Source of the DNA: Pseudoalteromonas viridis
Lineage (GTDB): Bacteria > Pseudomonadota > Gammaproteobacteria > Enterobacterales > Alteromonadaceae
Direction: 5' to 3'
Length of the DNA: 64,000 nt
Assembly: GCF_017742995.1 (NCBI RefSeq)
Contig: NZ_CP072425.1
Span: forward strand, 1,240,001 to 1,304,000
The stretch's first letter is position 1. Every line of letters begins with the position of its first letter. Position numbers and translations under genes: made by a program. Below are positions 27,860-41,089 of the stretch, piece by piece. The notes below the pieces were generated by a model. The model worked only from the letters and a program-made list of their open reading frames with translations. It made no database searches and had not been told where the DNA came from.

Positions 27860-28039
27860 TTATTCACCAGTGCGAGTCGGCCAGCAGTGTGGAAAGCTTG
27901 CACAAGCAGGCACGACATCGACACCGTCGGCAATCACAACGTGTTGTGCGTTATCTGTGGTGTTCTGTTCTGAAGCAGTTACAGTAGCAGTAAGCATCAG
28001 TGATGTAGTCAGTAAAAGTGTTTTTAAAGTAGATAGCAT
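27860..28039 (-). CDS. Exported small peptide, CxSFPHCWP family, copy 1 of 3
   Basis: 59 aa, below common gene-calling limits, found by translating the complement by hand. ATG at 28037-28039, AAGGA about 9-13 bases upstream, TAA at 27860-27862. The sequence starts MLSTLKTLLLTTSLMLTATV, a signal peptide with probable cleavage after TA before SEQN. The mature segment ends VDVVPACASFPHCWPTRTGE. It is the first gene of the triplet in the leftward direction and so should follow the promoter, which I could not place confidently in 28040-28200. The SFPHCWP core is identical to the other two copies; the linker is not. Confidence 0.7.
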   Translation of the reverse strand: MLSTLKTLLLTTSLMLTATVTASEQNTTDNAQHVVIADGVDVVPACASFPHCWPTRTGE

Positions 28040-28564
28040 GTTCGTGTCCTTAGTATTAAGTTCTGTGTTTTTTATGGTGCACTGCCGATGTGTATCGCCG
28101 TGCCCCGAGTTGATGAAGCTACTTTAAGCGCACTGTTTTGATTTTCCACGCCACCATTCATGACTACACATTATTTTGCTTTCTTAAATTTTAAAAAGTA
28201 AAACAAACCTTAATAAACAAAAACTTATCTTTTCAACTTATTTTTTAATGAACATTTATCATACTTTTTCAGGCCGTTTTTTCAGCTCTAATAGCAAATA
28301 GTCACAGCCTGTCTGCACTTTGATAGCCACCCCCTTAGTATCAACCAAAAAAATGTTTCACATAGGGCAACTTGCCGAGGTCTTTGTTACAAGGTGTGTA
28401 GTAAAGTACCCATCCGCTTTCACTTGTGAGAACTAACATCGGGCATTGTTTAGGAGGGATACGCAACGATCATTACCACAGGCACACGCGTTAGCGGGTA
28501 TGTTAAATACAACAGAGCCAAAGGTTACTGTGTTATCGGCTGCCCGGACACGATGAGCAAATAC
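28040..28564. other. Intergenic region upstream of the small-peptide genes
   Basis: About 525 bp. The half next to the peptide genes (28140-28270) is very A+T-rich and probably holds their promoter. The rest shows no gene with a credible start. A rightward open stretch after AGGAGGG near 28451 has no ATG at a useful distance and runs into the RND gene antisense, so it is not called. Confidence 0.4.
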
Positions 28565-28590
28565 GATAAAGGCCACCTAAACAGGTGGCC
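28565..28590 (-). terminator. Intrinsic terminator of the RND pump operon
   Basis: GGCCACC (28571-28577) and GGTGGCC (28584-28590) form a 7-bp GC-rich stem with a 6-base loop. In the leftward direction it is followed by TTTAT. It lies about 30 bp past the stop of the RND permease gene. Confidence 0.7.
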
Positions 28591-28621
28591 TTGGTGGGTA
28601 AAACAACAACGTAGGTCAATT

Positions 28622-31600
28622 TTACAGAGCTTGTGTGGCCTGTTCTGGCTCAGGCTCTGCCTCAGGCTCATCTCGGGTAAAGAGCGGCAAACTCAACAAG
28701 GCAGCCATCACGGATAAAGAAAAAACCGCGCTGAAAGTCATACCGCCGACAATCACTATGGCCAGCCCCCGATAAATCTCTGAACCCACTCCGGGGATCA
28801 ATGCCAGCGGTAACATGCCAAAAATACTCGTCAGGGTACTCATGTAAATAGGCCTTGCCCGTGACTCAATGGCCGAGCGGATCTTCTCACTGACGGAGTA
28901 CCGCGAACTGTCCAGCTCATTAAAATGACTCACAAACAAAATGGCATTGTTGATCACCAGGCCAATCAGAATAATAAAGCCCATCATGGATATCACATCC
29001 AGTGGCTGATAAGTGACCAGATTGACGAGGCTAAGTGCCAGCATGCCGCCAATCAGGGCAATCGGCAGAGATAACATGATCGCCAGACCATTTCTGAATG
29101 ACTTAAACCACCCGGATACCAGTAAAAACAGGATCAACATGGCAAAACTAAACTGTTGCAGCATATCCGAAATAAGCGCGCTGAGTTTACTGGCACTGCC
29201 ACGGTAGGATACCGACACGGAGTCTGCCATCTGCGCCTCAATAATCGGCGTTACCTGGGCTTTGAGATCTTCAATGAAAGAAGACAGGGGCATACTTGGC
29301 GGCGGGGTCACGTTGATTGACAAGGTCCGAAACCCATTCAGACGATACAACGAGCTCGGCCCCACGTCGAGTTGATAGTCAACCAGCGTGCGTAATAAGG
29401 TGACCTCGTTCTCCAGCGGAAAATAAAGCGGCGTATCCATCACGTGATTTATGGCCTGCCAGTCTTCTCCTTTGATGTAGATAGGCAAGTTTTTTGTACC
29501 GTTGGAATACTCGCCGATATACACCCCATCGGTTAAGGCACGCAGCTTCTGTGACAGGTTGTACTGAGACTCGCCCAGTTCAAGCAACTGATTATCTTTG
29601 GGCGTAAAAATAATCTGCGGGTCGTCGTTATATAAGGGGGTGTTACTCCACGGGTTAGCATAGCCCATGTGGGTATTAAGATGCTCGTAAACCTCACGCC
29701 CTATTAGTTGCAGATCCATTAACGAGGTGCCGGTAAAATCAATCGTCACCCGCCGATTGGTTGACAACCCAAAGCCGAGCAGTGAATTAAAACTGGCATA
29801 GACGTTGGCGTGCGGGAAGGCACTTTTGAGCGTGTCAGTTACCCATGACTTTAACTGCTCGGCCTGCTGTGGATCAGCAGGATAAAGCACCAGCTGCACC
29901 GACGAGCTGCCCGACACAAAAGACAAAAACTTTTCAACCAGGGGTCCGTCGGCGCGCTCCTGACTTGCTTCAATTAACTGGTTCACGGGGGTCAGCAATT
30001 CGCGGGTTAACGCGTCGTTATGCATGCTTTGATTGACACTCACAGAGACATTAACCCGGGTGCCTTCAACCTGTGGCAAAATATTGAGCTTGGGCGCCAG
30101 CAACACCAGACCCACCAAGGGGAAAACCACCAGTAAGACGAGCATCACAGCGCGATTGCGGACACTGACGACCATGTTCGCCAGATACGCTGCAACACGC
30201 GCAACAAACCCGCCGGTCGCATTGCGCATTTTCATAATTGGCAATAGGTGGCGTAATAGCAATGGCAGTAGCAGCAGTGCGACAAACAGTGACGCGCCCA
30301 GTGCGGATGAAATCGTAATGGCCAGATCATGGAACAGCTTTCCTTCTGCGCTTTGCATAAGCAGAATGGGGGCAAACACGATAATACTGGACACCACTGA
30401 GTTCACCAGCGCGCCGGACACTTCTGCCATGGTTTTACGCACCGCCGCCTGTGTTGTTTCTCCTTGCTCACGATAACGCACCGCTGTTTCAACCACCACA
30501 ATCGCAGCATCCAGGATCATCCCGGTCGACAAGGCGATACCCGCTAATGAGATCACATTGAATGTTCTGTCCAGCATGTGCATGGCAAGAAAAGTCGCCA
30601 GAATAGAAATCGGCAGGCTGATGAAGATCATGGCGATAACAGGCAGCTGGCGCACAAACAGGAATAGAATTAAGGTCGATAACACCACCCCAAGAATGAG
30701 ATTGTTTTGCACCATGTTGATCGCACTTTTGATGGTTTTAGAGTCATCCTTGGTCAGCTCTACCTGAACACCCAGCTCAGGCAACACTGTGGTATTTAGC
30801 TCAGTGATCACCTGCTTCAGTTCAGCCAGTGACGCTAGCGCGTTTGAGCCATTTGCCGCATTCACACTGACATAGAAGGCCTGCTGACGTTTCCAATACA
30901 CCGGGGAAGAGTCAGTCACAAAGGCGTTTTCAATATAGGCCACATCGCCCAGTGTGATGACCTTTTGCTCGTGCTTGGCAATCACCAGCCCCGTCAGCTC
31001 AGTAATGTCTCGTCGTCCGGCAAACCGGACCGCGAAATTACGCGTGCCCTGCTCAACAATGCCGACACTTTGATCCAAAGAATTACGCAGCACATTCAGC
31101 ATCTGGTCGATTGTCAGTGCATATTTGGCCAGCTTTTGCGGATCGAAGATGATATCAATCCGCTGCTCGGTGGACGCCAGGGGAGACAAAGTGCTGATCC
31201 CCTCGATGGCCAGGATCCTGGGCCTGACAAACTTCTCAAAGACCTCAGTGTAAAGTGCACGATCTGCCGTCACACCGGCACCGCTGGGAAACAACACCAA
31301 GCCAGCAATACTGCCCTTGTTGTCTTTGGATTTGTTCTGAATAATGGGCTCCAGTGCCGTCCTGGGGCGTGTAGTAAACTGATTCATCTTGTCGATGACT
31401 TCAATATAGGCCGCCTGCATATCGGTGCCAGGCTGGAAGGTCATATTCACCCAGGCAAAGCCGGTGCCGGTATCCGTTTCATAGCGCAACACACCCGGCA
31501 CCTTGCTGAGCAACTCCTCTACTGGTTCGACAATTTGCCGCTCCATTTCCAAAGGCGAGGCTCCGGGCCAAAAGTTGCCCACCACTATCCGGTCTTCGCC

Positions 31601-31714
31601 GATATCTGGCAGCAACTGCACGGGTAATTTGGGAATGGCCATCATCCCCAGCATAATAACGACCAGGAAAAAGCTCACCACATAATGGGGACGCCTTAAG
31701 ATTGCATGATTCAT
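28622..31714 (-). CDS. RND-family efflux permease (inner-membrane pump)
   Basis: 1030 aa, the usual length for AcrB/CusA-type pumps. It has an N-terminal helix (YVVSFFLVVIMLGMMAIPKLPV), two large periplasmic loops and two blocks of membrane helices (~330-540 and ~865-1010). The proton-relay helix reads GMILDAAIVVVE, with one Asp where AcrB has Asp-Asp. The partner helix reads INNAILFV, with Asn where AcrB has its key Lys. This resembles heavy-metal or non-AcrB RND groups, so the substrate is uncertain. The ATG overlaps the adaptor's stop by four bases. No outer-membrane channel gene is adjacent. Proximity to the peptide genes and NRPS suggests, but does not show, a role in export or self-protection. 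Confidence 0.9.
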   Translation of the reverse strand: MNHAILRRPHYVVSFFLVVIMLGMMAIPKLPVQLLPDIGEDRIVVGNFWPGASPLEMERQIVEPVEELLSKVPGVLRYETDTGTGFAWVNMTFQPGTDMQAAYIEVIDKMNQFTTRPRTALEPIIQNKSKDNKGSIAGLVLFPSGAGVTADRALYTEVFEKFVRPRILAIEGISTLSPLASTEQRIDIIFDPQKLAKYALTIDQMLNVLRNSLDQSVGIVEQGTRNFAVRFAGRRDITELTGLVIAKHEQKVITLGDVAYIENAFVTDSSPVYWKRQQAFYVSVNAANGSNALASLAELKQVITELNTTVLPELGVQVELTKDDSKTIKSAINMVQNNLILGVVLSTLILFLFVRQLPVIAMIFISLPISILATFLAMHMLDRTFNVISLAGIALSTGMILDAAIVVVETAVRYREQGETTQAAVRKTMAEVSGALVNSVVSSIIVFAPILLMQSAEGKLFHDLAITISSALGASLFVALLLLPLLLRHLLPIMKMRNATGGFVARVAAYLANMVVSVRNRAVMLVLLVVFPLVGLVLLAPKLNILPQVEGTRVNVSVSVNQSMHNDALTRELLTPVNQLIEASQERADGPLVEKFLSFVSGSSSVQLVLYPADPQQAEQLKSWVTDTLKSAFPHANVYASFNSLLGFGLSTNRRVTIDFTGTSLMDLQLIGREVYEHLNTHMGYANPWSNTPLYNDDPQIIFTPKDNQLLELGESQYNLSQKLRALTDGVYIGEYSNGTKNLPIYIKGEDWQAINHVMDTPLYFPLENEVTLLRTLVDYQLDVGPSSLYRLNGFRTLSINVTPPPSMPLSSFIEDLKAQVTPIIEAQMADSVSVSYRGSASKLSALISDMLQQFSFAMLILFLLVSGWFKSFRNGLAIMLSLPIALIGGMLALSLVNLVTYQPLDVISMMGFIILIGLVINNAILFVSHFNELDSSRYSVSEKIRSAIESRARPIYMSTLTSIFGMLPLALIPGVGSEIYRGLAIVIVGGMTFSAVFSLSVMAALLSLPLFTRDEPEAEPEPEQATQAL

Positions 31715-32772
31715 AGCTGAGCCATCCTTTCATCCACTTTTACCACATCCCCGGCTTTAAGGCCCAGTCCGCCACGGGTGATCACCTGCTCGCCCGCGGC
31801 CAAAGCGCCAGTCACAATGTAGTTGCCATTAACCCCGGCGAGCACTTTTACAGGCGCCTTCTCAACCGAGTTGTCGGCCTTTAACTTATAGACAAAGCTG
31901 CTTTCTCCTCTGGGGATCAGCGCATCTCCGGGGATCACCAGGCTATCCGGAACGCGGATCTTCAGAGTCACTGTCAGGTTGGAGCCCAAGATCAGCTGAC
32001 TCTTCAGGCCCTGTTCTGGCTCCACAAACAGGGTCACAGCCCCGGTGCCAACACTGACCTCAGGCACCACTCTGGCAAAGCTTGCGGTGCCAATACGTTT
32101 GGGTCTGCGCAACTCGCTTTCGATAATCAGCTGCGCATTTTCATCAATATGATCCAACAGCTCTATGGGCAGCTGACTGGCAAGCTCAATGTCATCAAAG
32201 CTGTTCACTCGGGCAATGGCATCTCCCTGGCTTACAAACTCTCCTTTGCGCACAAAGGTTTCGGCCACAAAACCACTGCCTGTGGCCCGGATAGTGCTCA
32301 GGGCAATGTGTCTTTGAATTTCTGTCAAACTGATCTCCAGCTCTGACAGCTTGGTTTTTGCTGTGGCCAGCTCATAGCTGATCTGGTCCAGCTCTGAGCG
32401 ATTGACACTGTGAGTTTTAGACAAAGTTTCCAGTCGCTCTAATTCGACGCTCAGATAACCGACCTGGACTTCGGTCTGACGGATCTCATAACGCTTCTTT
32501 TGCTCGGATAAAACTAAGAACTGGGTGTCCAGCTGGGCAATGACATCTCCGCGATGGACGCGTGCGCCGACCTTTTGGATCATCTCTACCTGCGCGCTGC
32601 CATAGCTCGAAAGCACAGTTGCGTTTGAGTCTACGACCTCAGCCACCAGTTCACTGGTGATCCCCTGGTTATTCTCCATAACCATTGCGGTCGTGACTAT
32701 CCTGTCAGCCAGCGCTGGCTGGCAGCACAGCAGCAGGATAAGCCCGACTCGGTACGTTAAACTTCTCATCAT
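31711..32772 (-). CDS. RND periplasmic adaptor (membrane fusion protein, HlyD/AcrA type)
   Basis: 353 aa. A signal peptide (YRVGLILLLCCQPALA) precedes the exported adaptor. Visible parts are the first lipoyl half (SAQVEMIQKVGARVHRGDVI, ~60-80), a coiled-coil hairpin (~90-150, ERLETLSKTHSVNRSELDQI), the second lipoyl half (GSGFVAETFVRKGEFVSQGD) and the beta-barrel and membrane-proximal domains. It links the RND permease encoded immediately downstream (4-bp ATGA overlap) to an outer-membrane TolC-like channel, presumably encoded elsewhere. Two adjacent ATGs are possible starts. There is no lipobox Cys at the cleavage site, so it is probably not a lipoprotein. Confidence 0.9.
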   Translation of the reverse strand: MMRSLTYRVGLILLLCCQPALADRIVTTAMVMENNQGITSELVAEVVDSNATVLSSYGSAQVEMIQKVGARVHRGDVIAQLDTQFLVLSEQKKRYEIRQTEVQVGYLSVELERLETLSKTHSVNRSELDQISYELATAKTKLSELEISLTEIQRHIALSTIRATGSGFVAETFVRKGEFVSQGDAIARVNSFDDIELASQLPIELLDHIDENAQLIIESELRRPKRIGTASFARVVPEVSVGTGAVTLFVEPEQGLKSQLILGSNLTVTLKIRVPDSLVIPGDALIPRGESSFVYKLKADNSVEKAPVKVLAGVNGNYIVTGALAAGEQVITRGGLGLKAGDVVKVDERMAQL

Positions 32773-32968
32773 TGTTGATCCCCATAGTTCGTAATTTTTA
32801 CAACGTGTTTGCGTGAGTCTAGAGAACCCAATGGAGGATTGAGAAGTGAAGTGTTGTTACCTCACGCAACCACCTGTGACCAGGCAATCATTAGTATAAA
32901 AAACAGAAAGTTAAGAACTGCAGAGGATAAGAAGCACGGAGCTGGAACTCCCGTTCTAATACATAATA

Positions 32969-33023
32969 GCAAGCCCAAAGGGCTTGCAGGCATAAAAAAA
33001 CCCACGCGGTGCGTGGGTTTTTT
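32969..33023 (-). terminator. Twin terminator hairpins ending the atp operon
   Basis: The first hairpin met leftward is GCGTGGG/CCCACGC (33001-33017, loop of three), flanked by A7 and T6 so that it can act in both directions. A second perfect hairpin, GCAAGCCC-aaa-GGGCTTGC, follows at 32969-32987. They separate the core operon from the accessory RND genes. Confidence 0.85.
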
Positions 33024-33042
33024 AAACCAGATAGGTGGCTGC

Positions 33043-33459
33043 TTATTTGCGCAGCTGGCGTAGAAGACGTAGCTGAGCAAGGGCTTCTTCAAGCTGCATC
33101 GCTGCTTGCTGGTAATCCAGCTCGCCAGCGGTACCTGAAGCCAGTTGCGCCTGCGCTTCACGTTTAGCTTCTTCAGCAGCTTGCTCGTCAAGCTCATCGG
33201 CACGGATCGCAACGTCAGCAAGGACAGTTACGGTCTGTGGTTGAACTTCCAGCGTACCGCCTGCAACATAGATAAACTCTTCAGTTTTGTCTTCTGTTAC
33301 TAAACGTACCATACCAGGTTTTAGGCCAGTCAGTAGTGGCGCGTGACCCGGGTGAATACCCAGCTCACCTTCACTACCTGTCACTTGGATCGCAGTCACG
33401 TCACCAGAGTACAAACTCTTTTCAGCGCTTACTACGTCAAGGCGTACTGTCATTGCCAT
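33043..33459 (-). CDS. atpC: F1Fo ATP synthase epsilon subunit
   Basis: 138 aa. The N-terminal beta-sandwich ([36 protein letters not shown]) and C-terminal helical hairpin ([19 protein letters not shown]) are both present. It forms part of the central rotor stalk and can inhibit ATP hydrolysis. It is the last gene of the atp operon, 13 bp after atpD and just before the twin terminator. Length and motifs match enterobacterial AtpC. Confidence 0.97.
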   Translation of the reverse strand: MAMTVRLDVVSAEKSLYSGDVTAIQVTGSEGELGIHPGHAPLLTGLKPGMVRLVTEDKTEEFIYVAGGTLEVQPQTVTVLADVAIRADELDEQAAEEAKREAQAQLASGTAGELDYQQAAMQLEEALAQLRLLRQLRK

Positions 33460-33472
33460 AACAACCCCCTAA

Positions 33473-35751
<2,279 letters not shown>

Positions 35752-35803
35752 GACTCTTTCTCCGAATCTGGGTGAGTAGCTAACTACTCACCTTCATAAC
35801 ACA

Positions 35804-37345
35804 TTACCAAGTTTGCGTAGACTTGAACTTCTCAAGAAGTTCTTTCAGCTGCGCTTCGATCTCGGCGTTGTAGTTACCAGTTTCATTGATTTGAGTCATT
35901 AGCGCTGCGTATTCGCTTTTCGCGAATGCGATAAGGCTTGCTTCAAAATCAAGTACTTTGTTGATTTCGATGTCTTTCAGGTAGCCTTTCTCAACAGCGA
36001 ATAGAGACAGAGACATGTCAGCAACAGACATTGGTGCGTACTGTTTCTGCTTCATCAGCTCTGTTACGCGCTCACCGTGCTCAAGCTGGGCACGTGTTGC
36101 ATCGTCAAGGTCAGAAGCGAACTGAGAGAACGCCGCTAGTTCACGGTACTGAGCTAGCGCTAGACGGATACCACCACCTAGTTTCTTAACGATTTTAGTT
36201 TGCGCTGCACCACCTACACGAGATACCGAGATACCAGCGTTAACCGCTGGACGGATACCTGCGTTGAACAAGTCAGTTTCTAGGAAGATCTGACCGTCGG
36301 TGATTGAGATAACGTTGGTAGGTACGAATGCAGAAACGTCACCACCTTGAGTTTCAATGATTGGCAATGCCGTCAATGAACCTGTTTGACCTTTCACTTC
36401 ACCGTTAGTGTATTTCTCAACGTAATCAGCGTTAACGCGTGATGCACGCTCTAGCAGACGTGAGTGAAGGTAGAATACGTCACCTGGGTAAGCTTCACGG
36501 CCCGGCGGACGCTTAAGTAGTAGTGAGATCTGACGGTAAGCAACAGCTTGCTTAGACAGGTCATCATATACGATTAGCGCGTCTTCACCACGGTCACGGA
36601 AGTATTCACCCATAGTACAACCAGAGAACGGAGCCAGGAATTGTAGTGCAGCAGACTCAGATGCTGAAGCAACAACAACAATGGTGTTCTCTAGAGCGCC
36701 GTGCTCTTCTAGTTTACGTACTACGTTAGCAATGGTAGAGGCTTTTTGACCAACCGCAACGTACACACACTTAACGCCGGTGTCTTTTTGGTTGATGATA
36801 GCATCGATAGCCAGTGCTGTTTTACCAGTCTGACGGTCACCGATCACTAGCTCACGCTGACCACGACCAACTGGGATCATAGAGTCGATAGACTTATAAC
36901 CAGTTTGTACTGGCTCGTCTACTGATTGACGCTCGATTACGCCCGGTGCGATTTTTTCAACTGGCTCAAAACCATCGTTGTCTACCGCGCCTTTACCGTC
37001 AATCGGCTCACCTAGTGTGTTTACAACACGACCTAGCAGACCACGGCCTACTGGTACTTCAAGGATACGACCTGTTGATTTAACTTTTACGCCTTCTTTA
37101 AGGTCAGCGTATGGACCCATTACTACCGCACCTACTGAGTCGCGCTCAAGGTTCAATGCGATAGCATAACGGTTGCCAGGAAGCTCGATCATCTCACCCT
37201 GCATACAGTCAGCAAGACCGTGGATGCGGATGATACCGTCGGTAACAGATACGATAGTACCTTCGTTACGCGCTTCACTTACAACTTCAAACTGCTCAAT
37301 GCGTTGCTTGATCAGTGCAGAAATTTCTGTGGAATTAAGTTGCAT
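35804..37345 (-). CDS. atpA: F1Fo ATP synthase alpha subunit
   Basis: 513 aa, the same length as in E. coli. Walker A is GDRQTGKT (~169-176), with the conserved PGRGQREL-type region before it ([18 protein letters not shown]). It contributes non-catalytic nucleotide sites and part of the catalytic interface. It follows atpH by 14 bp. Confidence 0.98.
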   Translation of the reverse strand: MQLNSTEISALIKQRIEQFEVVSEARNEGTIVSVTDGIIRIHGLADCMQGEMIELPGNRYAIALNLERDSVGAVVMGPYADLKEGVKVKSTGRILEVPVGRGLLGRVVNTLGEPIDGKGAVDNDGFEPVEKIAPGVIERQSVDEPVQTGYKSIDSMIPVGRGQRELVIGDRQTGKTALAIDAIINQKDTGVKCVYVAVGQKASTIANVVRKLEEHGALENTIVVVASASESAALQFLAPFSGCTMGEYFRDRGEDALIVYDDLSKQAVAYRQISLLLKRPPGREAYPGDVFYLHSRLLERASRVNADYVEKYTNGEVKGQTGSLTALPIIETQGGDVSAFVPTNVISITDGQIFLETDLFNAGIRPAVNAGISVSRVGGAAQTKIVKKLGGGIRLALAQYRELAAFSQFASDLDDATRAQLEHGERVTELMKQKQYAPMSVADMSLSLFAVEKGYLKDIEINKVLDFEASLIAFAKSEYAALMTQINETGNYNAEIEAQLKELLEKFKSTQTW

Positions 37346-37359
37346 GCTCTTTTTCCCAA

Positions 37360-37893
37360 TTACGATTGTAGCGTCGTCACAAGACGATCTAACTTGCCGC
37401 GAATAGACCCGTCGATAACGGTATCGCCGGCTTTAATGACCAGACCACTTACGATGGTTTCGTCGATGCTACAATTCAGCTTAACTTTGCGTGCGAAACG
37501 TTTCTCAAGTGCCGCGACCAATTTTGCTTGCGCATCTTCGGCAAGCGCTGCTGCTGAAACGACGTTAACGTCGATTTCTTTGTCATAGTCTGCTTTTAAT
37601 TCAGCAAACAAGTCTGCAACAGCTGGCATGGCGGCTAAACGCTCATTTTCGGCCATCAGCTTGATAAGGTTTTGGCCTTGTTCGTTGAGTTGCTCAGCGC
37701 ATAGCTTGATGAATACATCAGACTGCTCTGCTTCGGTGGCAATGCCACCTAACAGCGCCTGAACCTGTTCATCGCGGGCCACCTGGCCTGCGAAGAACAG
37801 CATTTCATTCCAAGCTTCAACTGTGCCTTTCTCAACGGCAAGTTCAAAAGCCGCTTTAGCGTATGGGCGAGCGATAGTAGTCAATTCAGACAT
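37360..37893 (-). CDS. atpH: F1Fo ATP synthase delta subunit
   Basis: 177 aa, starting [18 protein letters not shown] as in other gammaproteobacteria. An ATG two codons upstream (37899) exists, but AGGGG lies only one or two bases before it and about seven before the ATG at 37893, so the latter is preferred. It links the peripheral stalk (b subunits) to the top of F1. The C-terminal segment ([20 protein letters not shown]) is conserved. Confidence 0.96.
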   Translation of the reverse strand: MSELTTIARPYAKAAFELAVEKGTVEAWNEMLFFAGQVARDEQVQALLGGIATEAEQSDVFIKLCAEQLNEQGQNLIKLMAENERLAAMPAVADLFAELKADYDKEIDVNVVSAAALAEDAQAKLVAALEKRFARKVKLNCSIDETIVSGLVIKAGDTVIDGSIRGKLDRLVTTLQS

Positions 37894-37907
37894 GCTCATA
37901 CCCCTAC

Positions 37908-38378
37908 TTAAAGCTCAGCGACAAGTTTTTCAACGATGTCACTGTGTGCGGCTTGATCGATTTCACGCTCTAAAATCTTCTCTGCACCAACCACAGCCAG
38001 AGTCGCTACTTGTTGACGTAGCTCTTCTTTCACGCGGTTGCGCTCAGATTCGATCTCAGAGTGTCCCTGAGCAATGATTTTCTCACGCTCTTGCTGACCA
38101 CGAGTTGTCTCTTCGTCAACAATCAGCGTTGCACGCTTTTTAGCTTGTTCGATGATTTCGCTAGCCTGAGTTTTCGCTTCTTTCAGTTCTTCAGCCGCTT
38201 TTTCGCGCGCTAGCTCAAGATCTTTTTCAGCTTTGTCAGAGGCAGCTAATCCATCTTCGATTTTCTTCTGGCGAGCTTCAATCGCACCATTTAGTGGTGG
38301 CCATACGAACTTCATACAGAACCATACGAAGACCACAAATGCGATTAATTCACCTATTAGAGTGGCGTTTAAGTTCAC
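37908..38378 (-). CDS. atpF: F1Fo ATP synthase b subunit (peripheral stalk)
   Basis: 156 aa, the family length. One N-terminal membrane helix ([20 protein letters not shown]) is followed by a long charged coiled coil (~30-140) that dimerises and holds F1 as stator. The sequence opens [10 protein letters not shown] as in E. coli AtpF. It lies between atpE and atpH. Confidence 0.97.
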   Translation of the reverse strand: MNLNATLIGELIAFVVFVWFCMKFVWPPLNGAIEARQKKIEDGLAASDKAEKDLELAREKAAEELKEAKTQASEIIEQAKKRATLIVDEETTRGQQEREKIIAQGHSEIESERNRVKEELRQQVATLAVVGAEKILEREIDQAAHSDIVEKLVAEL

Positions 38379-38427
38379 GACCGCTCCTCCTTACTTGACA
38401 GTTGTTCGTTTCAGGTATTTTGCAATA

Positions 38428-38688
<261 letters not shown>

Positions 38689-38727
38689 TTAAAGTTAAAG
38701 TTTAAAAAATTCTTTTATTTCAGCTAA

Positions 38728-39594
<867 letters not shown>

Positions 39595-39601
39595 CTAAAA
39601 G

Positions 39602-39982
39602 TTAATGATTAAAAAAAATCAGAACCAACCATTGTGTTAGCATCACCAGCATATAAGTGCCGAAAAACGGCAACATAACCACTGAAAAATGCTTAAAAAT
39701 CAGCGCAAAAAGCACAACAGTTAGCAAAAATTTTAATCCGTTTCCTCGTTTCAAGGAGGAATACACTTGATTTGCCTTGCTCGCCCCCATAAATCGGAAT
39801 GCATAAGCGGCAAATACAAAATTAGGGAGTACCAGCACCGCACCGCCAGCCAACGCCGACAGGCCTGCTTCCACTCCCCAACCAATAAAAACTATTACTG
39901 CAGCAATGATAGCTACGAGACCCTGATATAAAACACCTTTTAATGCGGCACGCCGATATGGGCTTGCTAACGAATGAGTCAC
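39602..39982 (-). CDS. atpI: ATP synthase-associated protein I
   Basis: 126 aa, four predicted membrane helices (GLVAIIAAVIVFIGWGV; LSALAGGAVLVLPNFVFAAY; FLLTVVLFALIFKHF; TYMLVMLTQWLVLIFF). Its start is a GTG with TAAGGT about nine bases upstream. AtpI helps assemble the c ring and is typically the first gene of atp operons. The 138-bp gap to parB may hold a promoter, but I could not identify one. Confidence 0.93.
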   Translation of the reverse strand: MTHSLASPYRRAALKGVLYQGLVAIIAAVIVFIGWGVEAGLSALAGGAVLVLPNFVFAAYAFRFMGASKANQVYSSLKRGNGLKFLLTVVLFALIFKHFSVVMLPFFGTYMLVMLTQWLVLIFFNH

Positions 39983-40120
39983 TTATATTTAACCTTAATG
40001 ACGCTAAATTTTATCAGGGCTAGAAAACTGGCGAAATTATACTTATTTCTGCTCAATTTGCAACTTGACGAGACGAAATGTAACGCTTTTCGAGCGCCCA
40101 TTTCGCCTCAGAAGGTCAGT

Positions 40121-41074
40121 TTAGGAGGGTTGTTGAAAATCGGGCTGAATACGCCCCAAAATTCCGTCTAATTCATCTAAATTTGCATAAGAAATCACCA
40201 GCTTACCTTTGCCTTTTTGGTTATAATTTATCTCCACTTTGGCCCCCAGGTTCTCTGCCAGTTGTTGCTCAAGCAGTTTAACGTCCGGATCTTTCTCTTT
40301 TGCTGGTTTTTGCTCCACAGGCTCCAGCATCGCACGCACTAATTTCTCTGTCTCGCGCACGGTCAGCCCTTTAGCTACGGCGGTTCTGGCGGCTTCAGAT
40401 TGCTGCTCTCCGGTCAATGCCAGCAGACAGCGTGCGTGGCCCATCTCAATATCACCATGTTCCAACAAGATTTTTACATCATCATTGAGGTTATTGAGAC
40501 GAAGTAAATTGGTCACTGTGGTGCGCGACTTACCAACCGCATCCGCCACTTGCTGATGGGTCAGTTCAAACTCATTCAGTAATCTGTCGAGCGCCACGGC
40601 TTCTTCCATGGCATTGAGATCTTCACGCTGAATGTTCTCAATCAGGGCAATGGCCACCGCCGCTTCATCGGCAACATCTTTGATGATACAGGGCACCACA
40701 TCCAATTCAGCAAGCTGGGCCGCACGCCAGCGTCGTTCACCGGCAATAATTTCGAATTGGTTTTCCGCAATGGGGCGCACCACGATTGGCTGTAGTACCC
40801 CCTGGGCCCGAATTGAGCTGGCCAGCTCTTCCAGTGCCTGCTCAGACATATCTTTACGCGGTTGATATTTACCACGCTGCAAATACTCGATGGGCAACCG
40901 CTGTAATTCCTGATCGGTCACCTCATGACTTTGCGTCGTCTGCTCGGGTTCAACGGCACGCTCGGTGCCCTGGGTTTGTGTGACTTCAGGCTGAGCTGAT
41001 TGTGGAGCAGCAGGTTTTGCTGAACTCAACAAGGCATCCAGACCTCGACCCAAACCGCGTTTTTTCACCGACAT
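40121..41074 (-). CDS. parB: Chromosome-partitioning protein ParB (CTP-dependent parS clamp)
   Basis: 317 aa. The N-terminal Lys/Arg tail (KKRGLGRGLDALLSS) interacts with ParA. The CTP-binding box is seen in GERRWRAAQLA and the preceding LQPIVVRP. A helix-turn-helix (LTHQQVADAVGKSRTTVTNLLR, ~180-205) reads parS, and the C-terminus dimerises. It loads on parS and slides to organise the origin region for segregation. Two perfect parS sites lie in recF at 58263 and 58896. It follows parA by 15 bp. Confidence 0.97.
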   Translation of the reverse strand: MSVKKRGLGRGLDALLSSAKPAAPQSAQPEVTQTQGTERAVEPEQTTQSHEVTDQELQRLPIEYLQRGKYQPRKDMSEQALEELASSIRAQGVLQPIVVRPIAENQFEIIAGERRWRAAQLAELDVVPCIIKDVADEAAVAIALIENIQREDLNAMEEAVALDRLLNEFELTHQQVADAVGKSRTTVTNLLRLNNLNDDVKILLEHGDIEMGHARCLLALTGEQQSEAARTAVAKGLTVRETEKLVRAMLEPVEQKPAKEKDPDVKLLEQQLAENLGAKVEINYNQKGKGKLVISYANLDELDGILGRIQPDFQQPS

Positions 41075-41089
41075 TGTTTTTTCTTCCTC

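Noticed and set aside
28451..28621. Rightward open stretch after AGGAGGG near the RND terminator
   Set aside because: No start codon at a workable distance, and it continues antisense into the RND permease gene.
32809..33063. 84-aa rightward frame downstream of the adaptor gene
   Set aside because: It reads through both terminator hairpins and into the end of atpC; no ribosome site or homology.
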